Shown piece after piece: positions 35,020 to 43,747 of a DNA stretch of 64,000 nt. Each line of letters starts with the position of its first letter. The stretch's first letter is position 1. The notes below the pieces were generated by a model. That model worked only from the letters and a program-made list of their open reading frames with translations. It had not been told where the DNA came from and did no database searches. The DNA is taken from NCBI RefSeq assembly GCF_900103365.1, contig NZ_LT629703.1:1488001-1552000 (forward strand). The letters are read 5' to 3'. Source of the stretch: Afipia sp. GAS231. Lineage in GTDB: Bacteria > Pseudomonadota > Alphaproteobacteria > Rhizobiales > Xanthobacteraceae. The translations under genes were made by a program, and so were the position numbers.

Positions 35020-35298
35020 ATGACTCATGCTTGGTATGTTACTTTTGAGGTGCTCAAGAGCGGGGTATTGCCCAGAAAGCGAAGCCCTCGAGAAACAAGA
35101 GTGTTTGAAACTGAGGCGGAAGCCAAGAACTTCGCGCGAGCGAAATTCGAGGAGGGCCTGAAGGTTTACGCCGGCACTATTAATCCTCACTCGCCGAGAA
35201 AATTAATTGTCTCAACCTGCATAGCTTGTTGGCTCGAAGATGAGCAAGAACAAGAAGCTAAATCTTCGAACGACGCTGGGGAAACGCGAAGGAAATAG
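35020..35298 (+). CDS. Conserved small Bradyrhizobium-type protein
   Basis: A 92-residue protein: MTHAWYVTFEVLKSGVLPRK, RETRVFETEAEAKNFARAKF and EEGLKVYAGTINPHSPRKLI. The sequence has the look of a compact alpha/beta domain and resembles short conserved hypotheticals of Bradyrhizobiaceae. No motif points to an activity. An upstream in-frame start adds 5 codons; ATG 35020 is chosen as the conserved MTHAWYV start. Confidence 0.6.
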   Translation: MTHAWYVTFEVLKSGVLPRKRSPRETRVFETEAEAKNFARAKFEEGLKVYAGTINPHSPRKLIVSTCIACWLEDEQEQEAKSSNDAGETRRK

Positions 35299-35573
35299 TC
35301 AGGCTTTCGATGCGAATTTCGGGCGTGTTACTTGAACGGCAAGGAGACAACTCCAACGCAAACAATTGGTCGTGCCCCCACCGAGCATAACGCAGTCTTT
35401 CCGATGTTTTAGTTTCGTCAAGAATTTCAGGTAAATCAATGAGTACAGTCTCTGCCGCACTTTTTCCTTGAGTGTTGCCATTATGGCACAGGGGCTCCGG
35501 GCTCGAGCATTTAAGATTTCCCTCAGATCAATTTTCGCTTCACATCAGAAGCGACGGAGCTGGAGGAAATACG

Positions 35574-36338
35574 ATGAAGAAGTTTTTCCTGGGTACGCTT
35601 GGTCTAGTTGCAATGGCTGCTCCTGCGGTCGCCGCTGACCTTGCGGTTAAGGCAGCCCCGCCGCCACCGCCGCTGCCCGTGTTCAGTTGGACCGGGTTCT
35701 ATATCGGCGCCAACATTGGCGGTGCCTGGGCCCACAACAACTGGACCGATACGCTCTTCCTGACGAACTTCAACAACAACAACAACGGCAGATTTATCGG
35801 TGGCGGCCAGATCGGCGGCAATTACCAGATCGGTAACTTCGTCATCGGCGGCGAATGGGACTTCGACTGGGCCGGCAACAACAACGGCGGCACCGGGGTC
35901 GTCATTCCAGGTGTTGGGACCATTGTGGTCACCAACAACAATCGCTGGATCACGACGGTGGCCGCCCGCTTCGGCCTTGCCGTCGATCACTGGCTGTTCT
36001 ACGGCAAGGCTGGCGGCGGCTGGGTCGGTAACAACAACCTGACCGTCACCAACGTCACGACAGGTGTGTCGCTGACCTGCGGTAACTTCGCCAACTGCGG
36101 CAACAACACCGGCGGCTGGCTGGTAGGCGCTGGCTTCGAATATGCGTTCACGAACAATTGGACGGTGAAGGCCGAGTACGATTATCTCGGGTTGGGCAAC
36201 CGGACTTTGTTGATTCCGGCCACCGCCCCGCTCCTTGCCGGCGATACGTTCACCTCCAACAACCGCAATATCCAGATGGTGAAAGTTGGGGTAAACTACC
36301 TGTTCAACTGGGGCGCACCGGTTGCCGCCAGATACTAA
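35574..36338 (+). CDS. Omp31-like outer-membrane beta-barrel protein
   Basis: Outer-membrane protein of 254 residues. The signal peptide MKKFFLGTLGLVAMAAPAVA ends at AADLAVKAAPPPPP, typical of alphaproteobacterial Omp25/31 porins. Barrel strands follow (WTGFYIGANIGGAWA, IGGNYQIGNFVIGGEWDFDW, WLVGAGFEYAFTNNWTVKAE, NIQMVKVGVNYLFNWGAPVAA). It is rich in Asn runs in the loops. GGAGGAA precedes ATG 35574. It ends normally; a second C-terminus follows at 36344. Confidence 0.88.
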   Translation: MKKFFLGTLGLVAMAAPAVAADLAVKAAPPPPPLPVFSWTGFYIGANIGGAWAHNNWTDTLFLTNFNNNNNGRFIGGGQIGGNYQIGNFVIGGEWDFDWAGNNNGGTGVVIPGVGTIVVTNNNRWITTVAARFGLAVDHWLFYGKAGGGWVGNNNLTVTNVTTGVSLTCGNFANCGNNTGGWLVGAGFEYAFTNNWTVKAEYDYLGLGNRTLLIPATAPLLAGDTFTSNNRNIQMVKVGVNYLFNWGAPVAARY

Positions 36339-36343
36339 TCACT

Positions 36344-36475
36344 GAATCCACTTTTGACTTCGGCGATCATAAGGGCTCGGTCACCGCTAATACCAGGTCG
36401 GATGTTAATACGATCGCGGCGCGCATCAACTATCACTTTGGCTGGGGTACCCCGCCGGTCGTATCGAAATACTGA
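36344..36475 (+). pseudogene. Second porin C-terminus
   Basis: Immediately after the porin stop, in another frame: ESTFDFGDHKGSVTANTRSD and VNTIAARINYHFGWGTPPVV then SKY and stop. These are the last two strands of a different Omp31-like porin. The junction suggests recombination between neighbouring porin genes, leaving only the tail of the second. Confidence 0.75.
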
Positions 36476-36506
36476 CCTCGACCAATTTCTATTTCTCCAG
36501 CAAACT

Positions 36507-36534
36507 AGGCCGGCAGAAATGCCGGCCTTTTTTA
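36507..36534 (+). terminator. Intrinsic terminator after the porin genes
   Basis: GGCCGGCA-GAAA-TGCCGGCC followed by TTTTTT on the plus strand, a perfect 8-bp stem. Confidence 0.9.
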
Positions 36535-36644
36535 TTGGGTGAATATGTCTGAAAGATTCGCCGACTTGCGGAAACGGAGCCGCTTTTTTTTGCGACTGCA
36601 ATCCCGGTGAGGCCAGTTGAGTCCCGAGCGCGGCAAGTCACGCG

Positions 36645-36870
36645 TGGGCAACCCCTAGCACCCGCTGGTCCCCCACGTTCGGCCACAACACGCAGCAGTT
36701 CCGTGTCCCCTTTGCGTCCGACTGGCGCGACAATGCCGAACTCGGCGAGGTACGCTCGGATCGAATTGATCACCGCGGCGGCTGGCGGATGAATAGATAG
36801 CGCGTGCAGTGAAGCATGAGACAACTGTGTTGCTCAGGCGTCTTTGTTGGCAATATGGCGGTGGCCGGAC
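36645..36870 (-). pseudogene. IS110-family transposase remnant
   Basis: Minus strand reads PTKTPEQHSCLMLHCTRYLF and IRQ, then after a frameshift near 36783 VINSIRAYLAEFGIVAPVGR and KGDTELLRVV. This matches the middle of IS110 transposases (RFVPxKTxEQQxxLMLHRTRxLxIRQxTxxINAIRAHLAEFGIVAPxGxxG). Both ends are missing. Confidence 0.8.
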
Positions 36871-37098
36871 CTGAAACATTGCTCTTGGGATCACCCCTCC
36901 TGACAAACATGGTCGAACGTCGGGGATCGGGCTCCCGTCAATGCACCAGCGCTTTCGTCAGTTTGCTGAAACTGTTCAAGATGGCGAAAGCGGCCAAGAC
37001 CATCGCGATATCCGGCGCACAAATGAGACGTCCTCGCTAGCGTATTATCGGTCGCCCGCTCCCGCCGAAAGGCGCACACGTTTGGAGGATCCGCATCG

Positions 37099-37737
37099 TT
37101 AGCCGACTCTTTGGCGCCTGCCTGCCGCAGTCGCTTTTGCGGCCTCAGCCGGTGTGAAGCCCTTCAAGAACAGGTCGACGACCATGTCGGCGAATTCCTC
37201 GGGATCGATGCTGCCCGTGGGGTCGTACCAAGTGTGGCTGAAATTGAGGATGCCGAACAGCATCATCGTGTAGACCTTCTTGGTGCGCTTGACGATCTTG
37301 CCTTCCGTGTCGAGCCGGATCAGCAGATCGGACACCATGTCCACCAGCTGCCGCTCGAGCGCCTTGATCGTTTTCTGCTCGTCCTCGCTCAGAAACGAAA
37401 GGTCGTTCAGGATCAGCCGCTGCTCGTGGGTCGAGCGCGCGTTGAGGGTGACAATCGCCGTGATCGCCGCACGAAATTGCTCCAGCGCGGTGGGCACGCC
37501 TGCAACCGCGGCTTCGACGTCGACGATCATCTGACGAACATGAGCATCCAGAATCGCGAACAGGATCGCTTCCTTGGAATCAAAATAGTGATACAGCGCA
37601 CCCCGGGAAAGCTTACAGGCGTCGGCAAGCTCGGCGATCGAGCTGCGCATATAGCCCTGCCTCGCGAACAGGCCGCAGGCCGTCGTCAGGATGCCCTGAT
37701 GGATTCCGTCGTAATTCTCGGAGCGTGTTCGCGCCAT
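37099..37737 (-). CDS. TetR-family repressor, likely regulator of the catabolic cluster
   Basis: A 212-residue TetR-type repressor. HTH residues about 14-60: ILTTACGLFARQGYMRSSIA, ELADACKLSRGALYHYFDSK EAIL region. The helical C-terminal ligand domain includes FLSEDEQKTIKALERQLVDM and FGILNFSHTWYDPTGSIDPE, seen in regulators that sense acyl-CoA or aromatic acids. The site at 37896-37916 upstream of the gene recurs in three other promoter regions of the cluster, so it probably autoregulates and controls the cluster, with a CoA thioester or acid as inducer (inference). Confidence 0.85.
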   Translation of the reverse strand: MARTRSENYDGIHQGILTTACGLFARQGYMRSSIAELADACKLSRGALYHYFDSKEAILFAILDAHVRQMIVDVEAAVAGVPTALEQFRAAITAIVTLNARSTHEQRLILNDLSFLSEDEQKTIKALERQLVDMVSDLLIRLDTEGKIVKRTKKVYTMMLFGILNFSHTWYDPTGSIDPEEFADMVVDLFLKGFTPAEAAKATAAGRRQRVG

Positions 37738-37895
37738 TGCAATCTCTCAGTTCATTCGCTGCTCAGGCGCGAATCCGGACGACGTTTGCATCTCATCATA
37801 CTATCGGTGCCGGCCGAAGGCCGCGACCTCCCGCCGCAAGGATCATCCACCGCAACCGTCTTCCATCCCAGGATCACCAGCTTTGATCTGGGTCA

Positions 37896-37916
37896 ATTAA
37901 CCGGTCAGCCGGATTA
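37896..37916. promoter_or_regulatory. TetR-type site A
   Basis: ATTAACCGGTCAGCCGGATT-A, 21 bp, upstream of the TetR gene. It agrees with site C at 18 of 21 positions. Part of the four-site set A (37896), B (41199), C (44718), D (58390). Confidence 0.75.
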
Positions 37917-37967
37917 ATTAATAGGGTCTTCCATGCGGCGGAGCAAGCGTAACCGGCCTCGCTGTTT

Positions 37968-38459
37968 CTACCGCTCGTCACCCGTGGCTATCTGATGAAG
38001 CATGGATTTGGGCGTCATCCCGATCTCGACCTTGAGCTGGTCGCGGATGAGGCCGCGAAGCGTGCGCGCGATTTCATCGGTCGCGACCGGCGCGCTGGCC
38101 CGGGCGCTTTCGCTCGTCGCCCACAACAGGAGTCCGCCGAGTTGGCGATCGCCCTCGTCCCGCAGCGCTTCGAGTTGCGCCGGGTCGGCAACCTCCGGTC
38201 CCGCGCGGGGCGTCGCGGGAATACGCGGATGTTGCAGCTTGTCCGCCAGCCGCCCGACCTCGGAGAATGCGGCATCCTGAAGCCGAATTTGTTCCAGCAA
38301 GGGCCCGGTCTTCCAGTCGGCCGCGAGTTTCAGGCCATTGAGGGCGAAAATGATCGAGAATACCTGACCGCGAACGAAATCGTCATCGCTCTTCGGCAGA
38401 ACATGCGTGCGCAACGCGTCGATCACGCCATCGACGACGACTTCGAAGGATTTGGTCAT
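37968..38459 (-). CDS. DUF6285 protein, partner of the phosphotransferase
   Basis: A 163-residue soluble helical protein: SFEVVVDGVIDALRTHVLPK, VFSIIFALNGLKLAADWKTG and EIARTLRGLIRDQLKVEIGM. DUF6285 genes regularly follow APH-like phosphotransferases next to acyl-CoA genes; here ATG 38459 overlaps the upstream stop (ATGA). By analogy with the LvaA/LvaB pair of levulinate catabolism, it may stabilise or activate the kinase, which is inference. A longer upstream start would run into the kinase gene. Confidence 0.78.
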   Translation of the reverse strand: MTKSFEVVVDGVIDALRTHVLPKSDDDFVRGQVFSIIFALNGLKLAADWKTGPLLEQIRLQDAAFSEVGRLADKLQHPRIPATPRAGPEVADPAQLEALRDEGDRQLGGLLLWATSESARASAPVATDEIARTLRGLIRDQLKVEIGMTPKSMLHQIATGDER

Positions 38460-39535
38460 GCCGCGGCCTCCAGCGCGCGATCGAAGGCACGCACAATCGA
38501 AGCCATCTGGCTTGCCATCACCGCCATCCGCATGTCGTTGAACCGGTCGACCTCGAAGGCATGGACCGCACACATCTGAATCGCGGCGGCCTGATACAGG
38601 GCGAAGGCCTCGTAAAAGGCCAGGCTTTTGCCGGATATCGGAATTCCGGACACGCGTTGATACAGATCGATCACCTCGTCGCGCTCGACCACACCATAGA
38701 ACTTGCGGCTTCCAGCGTTGAACGTCGGCATCAAGGCCCATGCAAGATCTTCGTGAGGATCGCCGAAATGCGTGAGTTCCCAGTCGAGAATGGCCGTGAT
38801 CTTCTGTTCTTGCTCGAGGAAGTTTCCGATCCTGTAATCGCCATGTACGACAGTCCGGCGCGGCGGCGGCGGACAGTTCTCCTCAAGCCAGCGGCCTCCC
38901 CAATCCAGCAGCGGGTAATATCGCGCCGTCGGCCGCGCCAGCGATGCACGCCAGACCCTGATGGCGCGAACCTCTCCTCTCGCTTCGCCGGCGACATCTG
39001 ACGCAGCCAGCGATGTCCCTCTCCAGTCGAACTTGTGCAGTTCGCCCAATATCGCGACGAATTGCCCGGCGATGTTGCGACGGTGATCTTGACTGAGCCC
39101 ACTGCTGGCCCAGGGCGCCGGCACTTCGCCCTCGACATGCGCGCACACGAAGAAGGGAAAACCGATTTCGGCGCCTTCCTCGTCAAAGCTGACGAGAGCG
39201 GGAACCGGCACCGCCGTTCCGGCCAGGGATTGCAGCGCGTTCACCTGGGGCAGAACCGAATAGGGAGCGAACAATCCGTTCGGCGGCCCGACGCGCAGAA
39301 TCAGCTTGCGGTCGGGACTTGATGGCCGCCGCGCGACGAAGCTGTAGGTGATCCAGGAAAATCCGGAAGATTTGCGGGCGAAGTCAGCAATTGCGACCTC
39401 GCCGCCGAATTTGCGGCCGAGATGCACAGCGAGCGCAGTTCGGATGACGCTGTCATCCACGACCTTGGACGGCAGCGAAACCGGGTCGGCGGTCGTGCGC
39501 GGCACGCGGTCGGATGGTGCGGCGGTCCCCTGCAT
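38456..39535 (-). CDS. APH-family phosphotransferase (LvaA/ACAD10-like)
   Basis: A 359-residue kinase-like protein. The N-lobe has DFARKSSGFSWITYSFVARR and KLILRVGPPNG; the catalytic loop is TVVHGDYRIGN and the metal-binding segment AILDWELTHFGDPHEDLAWA. This subfamily is the one that phosphorylates 4-hydroxyacyl-CoA in LvaA and in the kinase domain of ACAD10/11, not antibiotics. It sits between an acyl-CoA ligase and DUF6285 with overlaps on both sides (TGATG and ATGA), so the three form one translational unit. ATG 39535 is chosen; upstream codons overlap the ligase gene. Confidence 0.83.
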   Translation of the reverse strand: MQGTAAPSDRVPRTTADPVSLPSKVVDDSVIRTALAVHLGRKFGGEVAIADFARKSSGFSWITYSFVARRPSSPDRKLILRVGPPNGLFAPYSVLPQVNALQSLAGTAVPVPALVSFDEEGAEIGFPFFVCAHVEGEVPAPWASSGLSQDHRRNIAGQFVAILGELHKFDWRGTSLAASDVAGEARGEVRAIRVWRASLARPTARYYPLLDWGGRWLEENCPPPPRRTVVHGDYRIGNFLEQEQKITAILDWELTHFGDPHEDLAWALMPTFNAGSRKFYGVVERDEVIDLYQRVSGIPISGKSLAFYEAFALYQAAAIQMCAVHAFEVDRFNDMRMAVMASQMASIVRAFDRALEAAA

Positions 39536-41088
39536 CAGTTGACCGAACGCGAATAACCGCGCCACTTCTCCTCGCGCAGCGCGGATTTCATGATCTTTCC
39601 GGAGCCCGTCAGCGGCAGCGGATCGAGACGAATCTCGACCGACCGCGGGCACTTGTAGCCGGCGATCAGTGTTCGGCAGTGGGCAATGACCATTTCCGGC
39701 ACCAGCGCCCGGCCTTCCTTCGGCACCACGATGGCGTGGACCGCCTCGCCCCAATGCGGGTCAGGAACGGCAATGACTGCACACTCTCTCACATTCTCGT
39801 GCTGGAAGATCGCATTCTCGACCTCGCCGGAATAGACGTTCTCCCCACCGGAGACGATCATATCCTTCAGACGATCGACAATGTAGACGAATCCATCCTC
39901 GTCCATCCACGCGCAGTCGCCGGTATGCAGCCAGCCGCCGCGCAACGCGCGCGCTGTCTCCTCCGGCTTGCGCCAGTATCCGAGCATCACGCCCGAGCCG
40001 CGGATGGCAATCTCGCCGACGCTGCCGCGCGGCAATTCCTTGCCCGCATCATCGACAATTCGAAGCTCGACGCCCGGCGCCGCGCGCCCGGCGGACTTTC
40101 GCTTCTCCGCGACCGGCCCTTCGAGCGCGTGGTACTTCCACGGCAGGATGGTCGCGAGCGCCGCGCATTCGGTCATTCCATATCCCTGATGGAAGCGCCA
40201 GCCGGGAAGGACCTTCATGAGCTTGACGAGAAGGGCATCCGGCATCGGCGAGGCGCCGTATTCGCAATCCTTGACGCTGCTCAAATCATATTGCCCGAAC
40301 GAAGAATGGTTCAGCATCATGTTGAGCATGGTCGGGACGAACAGACAGTAGTCCACCTTGTGGGCAGCTATGGCTTTCATCGCGGCTTCCGGCTCGAACC
40401 TGGAAATGGTCACGTGCGTGCCGCCGACGAGCGTCAACGCGACCATCGGGGAAGTGCCGGCGAGATGAAACAACGCGGCCGAATGCAGATAGCGGGTGTC
40501 CTCCCTGAAATTGAGCGAGTAGATCCACACTAGGGACTCGTAAATGATGTTGGCGTGGGACAGCATCACCCCTTTCGGGAAACCCGTGGTGCCCCCGGTA
40601 TAGAAAATGCCGGCCAGTTCGTTGTCGGCGCCCGACATATCCTCGACCGGATCCTCTTCGGCGAGCGCTGCGTAGCTGAGCATGCCCTCCGGCGCGCGTC
40701 CCTCACCTACGTAAACCAATGCAGCCAGTGGCTGCGACGCCCTCAATTCCACGGCCATTGCCGCGAAGGCGTCATCGACCAGCAGAACGACCGGCTCGGA
40801 GTCCCTCAGGACATAGGCGTTCTCCGCAGCCGCCCAGCGCGTGTTAAGCGGCACCGCAACCGCGCCGGCCCAAGCGATGGAATAAAAGGCTTCAATATAG
40901 AGATCGCTGTTGAAGGCGAGGATCGCGATGCGATCGCCACCCTTAACGCCGAGCCGACGAAATCCGCCTGCCGCACCGGCAACCCTGTGGCCGATCTCCT
41001 TCCATGTGCGCGAGCGGCCGACATGAATGGTGCCGACATTGTCCTTGCGCAGCTGGACCGCCGAGGTAAGCGCCTGCGTCAACTTCAT
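39535..41088 (-). CDS. Acyl-CoA synthetase (AMP-forming)
   Basis: A 517-residue adenylate-forming ligase of the fatty-acid/aromatic-acid CoA ligase family. The AMP-binding motif is YTGGTTGFPKGVMLSHAN, later HQGYGMTECAA, GWLHTGDCAWMDEDGFVYIV, DRLKDMIVSGGENVYSGEVE and the catalytic Lys region LPLTGSGKIMKSALRE. It should activate a carboxylic acid with ATP and CoA as the first intracellular step. Operon with phosphotransferase and DUF6285, divergent from a binding-protein gene; site B lies between them. Confidence 0.9.
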   Translation of the reverse strand: MKLTQALTSAVQLRKDNVGTIHVGRSRTWKEIGHRVAGAAGGFRRLGVKGGDRIAILAFNSDLYIEAFYSIAWAGAVAVPLNTRWAAAENAYVLRDSEPVVLLVDDAFAAMAVELRASQPLAALVYVGEGRAPEGMLSYAALAEEDPVEDMSGADNELAGIFYTGGTTGFPKGVMLSHANIIYESLVWIYSLNFREDTRYLHSAALFHLAGTSPMVALTLVGGTHVTISRFEPEAAMKAIAAHKVDYCLFVPTMLNMMLNHSSFGQYDLSSVKDCEYGASPMPDALLVKLMKVLPGWRFHQGYGMTECAALATILPWKYHALEGPVAEKRKSAGRAAPGVELRIVDDAGKELPRGSVGEIAIRGSGVMLGYWRKPEETARALRGGWLHTGDCAWMDEDGFVYIVDRLKDMIVSGGENVYSGEVENAIFQHENVRECAVIAVPDPHWGEAVHAIVVPKEGRALVPEMVIAHCRTLIAGYKCPRSVEIRLDPLPLTGSGKIMKSALREEKWRGYSRSVN

Positions 41089-41198
41089 ATTTCCCTCCCT
41101 TGCCGGCGCCGCGGATCTTTCCGTCGAGCCTTTGATCTAGAGCCCGCCGGTTCTCCGTGAATCCGAACAGACCGAGCCCGGCCGGACAAATCAGTTGA

Positions 41199-41222
41199 TA
41201 ATCCGGATAGACGGTCTATTAT
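41199..41222. promoter_or_regulatory. TetR-type site B
   Basis: TAATCCGGATAGACGGTCTA lies between the divergent ligase and binding-protein genes. On the other strand it aligns with the rest of the set, agreeing with site D at 13 of 21 positions; it is the weakest of the four. Confidence 0.55.
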
Positions 41223-41315
41223 TGCACGGGCAGCGTTGCCGGTAAAGCCTTCGCCGCGATGTCCGTAGCAATCAGCCAAGCCGCGCAAAGACGGCGGCAA
41301 ACCCAGGGGGAAGCA

Positions 41316-42542
41316 ATGCGAAGAGCCTGTTCTTTGTTGGCGGTATGGACGTTGACCCTCGGATGCACGTTGGGAACAGCATTTGCCGAGAACGCGTACG
41401 GACCGGGCGTAACGGACCACGAAATCAAGCTTGGGACGAACGCCCCCTACAGCGGCCCGGCATCGATCTATGCAAGCTTCCCGCGCACGATGCTGGCCTA
41501 TTTTGCGATGTTGAACGAGAAAGGCGGGATCAACGGTCGGCAGATCAATATGCTGACCCGTGACGATGCCTATAGCCCGCCAAAGACCGTCGAGGTGACG
41601 CGGTCACTGGTCGAAAACGACAACGTGCTGGCCATCATGGCGCCGTTCGGGACGCCGACCAACGCGGCGATCCAGAAATACCTCAACACCAACGGCGTGC
41701 CACAGTTGCTGGTGCAAAGCGGCGGCACGCGATGGAACGACCCCAAGCAGTATCCGTGGACCACGCCCTACTCGCCGACCTACGTCAATGAATCCAAGAT
41801 CATCGCGCGCTACCTGCTGCAGACCAAGCCGGACGCCAAGGTTGGCATCCTGCTGCAGGCCGACGACATCGGAAAGGACTTCATTGCCGGCCTGAAAGAA
41901 GGGCTCGGCGCCAAGTCGGATACGATGATCGTCAAGGAGGCCAGCTATCAAGCGACCGAGCCGACCATCGATTCGCAGATCGTCAATCTGAAAGCATCGG
42001 GCGCCGATACGATTCTGATTGCCGCACAGAACAAGTTCGCTTCGATGGCGATCCGCAAGATCCATGAATTGGGATGGAAGCCGTTGATATTCCTCGGTTC
42101 GACCGCGAACTCGATCGCCGGCGTTCTTGCGCCAGCCGGGCTCGACGCCTCGACCGACATTCTGACGACGACGTCCTACAAGACCCCCAACGATCCGACA
42201 TGGGCTGCGGACAGGGGAATGATCGACTATCTGACGTTCATGGCGAAACATATGCCCGGGCAGGATCCCAACGATGTCATCGCGGTCACGGCGTACACGA
42301 CCGCACACCTCGGTGCGATCATTCTGGAACGATGCGGCAACAATCTCACCCGGGAAAACGTGCTCAAGCAGGCCACGAGCCTGAAGGGCGTCGCGTTGCC
42401 GATGTTGCTCCCGGGCATAGCGATCCAGTCAAATCCTGCAGATTATGCGGCCATCACGCAGCGCCAGTTTGCGCGCTTCGACGGCAAGACCTGGGTGCTG
42501 TTCGGCGACGTCATCGGTGCCGATTCCGGTGCCAAGGACTGA
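41316..42542 (+). CDS. Liv-type ABC substrate-binding protein (orphan)
   Basis: Periplasmic binding protein of 408 residues. Signal peptide (LLAVWTLTLGCTLGTAFA), then the PBP type 1 start TDHEIKLGTNAPYSGPASI and LNEKGGINGRQINMLTRDDA, ALNEGG-type features and VAVTAYTTAHLGAIIL. It has no permease gene beside it and would need to feed the LivHMGF channel encoded at 46135-51632, or another. GGGGGAAG lies just before ATG 41316. The first gene of a unit with the CrtC-like gene and the thioesterase, next to site B. Confidence 0.88.
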   Translation: MRRACSLLAVWTLTLGCTLGTAFAENAYGPGVTDHEIKLGTNAPYSGPASIYASFPRTMLAYFAMLNEKGGINGRQINMLTRDDAYSPPKTVEVTRSLVENDNVLAIMAPFGTPTNAAIQKYLNTNGVPQLLVQSGGTRWNDPKQYPWTTPYSPTYVNESKIIARYLLQTKPDAKVGILLQADDIGKDFIAGLKEGLGAKSDTMIVKEASYQATEPTIDSQIVNLKASGADTILIAAQNKFASMAIRKIHELGWKPLIFLGSTANSIAGVLAPAGLDASTDILTTTSYKTPNDPTWAADRGMIDYLTFMAKHMPGQDPNDVIAVTAYTTAHLGAIILERCGNNLTRENVLKQATSLKGVALPMLLPGIAIQSNPADYAAITQRQFARFDGKTWVLFGDVIGADSGAKD

Positions 42543-42601
42543 CCGCGCGATAGCGCGTGTATGAGACCTGCAACGGCCTTTGGCTTCCGGGGAGAACAAG
42601 A

Positions 42602-43717
42602 ATGCTAACCGCTCAAGACGACCTGATCGGCCACCAAACACCCGCCCCGTTTGCAACGTCGGGCGCCGGCGACGCCCGTTTCACCGAACGCTATTGGTAC
42701 ACCGCCCATCCGATCGACGGCAGCGAACTGCTGTTCGATGCCGGGCTCGGCTACTATCCGAACAAGGACGTGATGGACGCCTTCGCCGGACTGACTATCG
42801 GCCGGCGGCAATATAATTTCCGCGCCTCGCGCCGACTCGGCGGACGTCCCCTCGAAACATCGGTCGGGCCTTTTCGGATCGAGATCGTCGAGGGAATGAA
42901 GCGGCACCGGCTCACGTTGGTGGAAAACCCCTCCGGAATCAGCTTTTCGCTCGAATTCGAGGCCAGCTTTCCTTCGGCCCAGGAGAAACAAAACTACCGC
43001 GAGCGCGACGGCCTCGTTGAGGAAGACCTCGCGCGCGTATCGCAGTTCGGCCGCTGGCGCGGCTGGATCGTCGTCGATGGCCGGCGCTTCAACGTCGAAC
43101 CAGCGATGTGGTGGGGACAGCGCGACCGTTCCTGGGGCTTGCGCTCGGAAATGCGGACGGACGAAACCAGGCCGCCGGTCGCGACGCACCGGAATTTCTT
43201 CTGGACCTGGTCGATGTTTCAATTCGAAACCTCGGCCCTGTCGATCTTCCTGAAGGAGCGCTCTCCGGGCAAGCCGCACTATCTGTCCGGAACCGAGTTC
43301 AAGCGGGAATCCGACGGATCGGTATCGCACCGCGAGGTCGTCGCGGTCGAGCACCGGATCGACTGGGCCAACGATCCGCTCGGACAGACGATCGCGAACG
43401 GCGATCTGACTTTCCAGTTCGATCGAGGCGCACCACGCCAGGTGAAGATGCACGGGCTTCCGACACGTTTTTATCTGAAAGCCGGCATGTATGGCGGCCT
43501 GCAGGGATGGACCCATGGCGACGATCGCGGCGACTATTATGCCGCGCACGATGTCTGGAATCTCGACGATCCCGCAACGCGGGAGGTCGCGCGCACGCTG
43601 TCGGATCACGTCATCAAACTGGAGAGCGCCGGCGATGTCGGATTTGGCATCAGCGAATACGGCGTTGCCACCGGATATCCGCTCTATGAAGGCCCGCAAA
43701 AATTCCCCGCGCTGTGA
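42602..43717 (+). CDS. CrtC-like (DUF7064-type) protein
   Basis: A 371-residue protein with no signal peptide. It resembles hydroxyneurosporene-synthase/CrtC-like and DUF7064/7065-type proteins: ERYWYTAHPIDGSELLFDAG, FRASRRLGGRPLETSVGPFR, NVEPAMWWGQRDRSWGLRSE and AHDVWNLDDPATREVARTLS. These have an attractin/lipocalin-like double beta-barrel that binds hydrophobic isoprenoid-like molecules and in CrtC hydrates them. In this cluster it may hydrate or bind the hydrophobic substrate. GGGGAGAACAAGA precedes ATG 42602. Family assignment moderate. Confidence 0.65.
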   Translation: MLTAQDDLIGHQTPAPFATSGAGDARFTERYWYTAHPIDGSELLFDAGLGYYPNKDVMDAFAGLTIGRRQYNFRASRRLGGRPLETSVGPFRIEIVEGMKRHRLTLVENPSGISFSLEFEASFPSAQEKQNYRERDGLVEEDLARVSQFGRWRGWIVVDGRRFNVEPAMWWGQRDRSWGLRSEMRTDETRPPVATHRNFFWTWSMFQFETSALSIFLKERSPGKPHYLSGTEFKRESDGSVSHREVVAVEHRIDWANDPLGQTIANGDLTFQFDRGAPRQVKMHGLPTRFYLKAGMYGGLQGWTHGDDRGDYYAAHDVWNLDDPATREVARTLSDHVIKLESAGDVGFGISEYGVATGYPLYEGPQKFPAL

Positions 43718-43747
43718 CCAGCGTTCTCTCCATCAGAGACGACGACG

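Noticed and set aside
38460..38741. N-terminal extension of DUF6285
   Set aside because: It runs through the end of the phosphotransferase gene and has no family match; ATG 38459 with the ATGA overlap is better.
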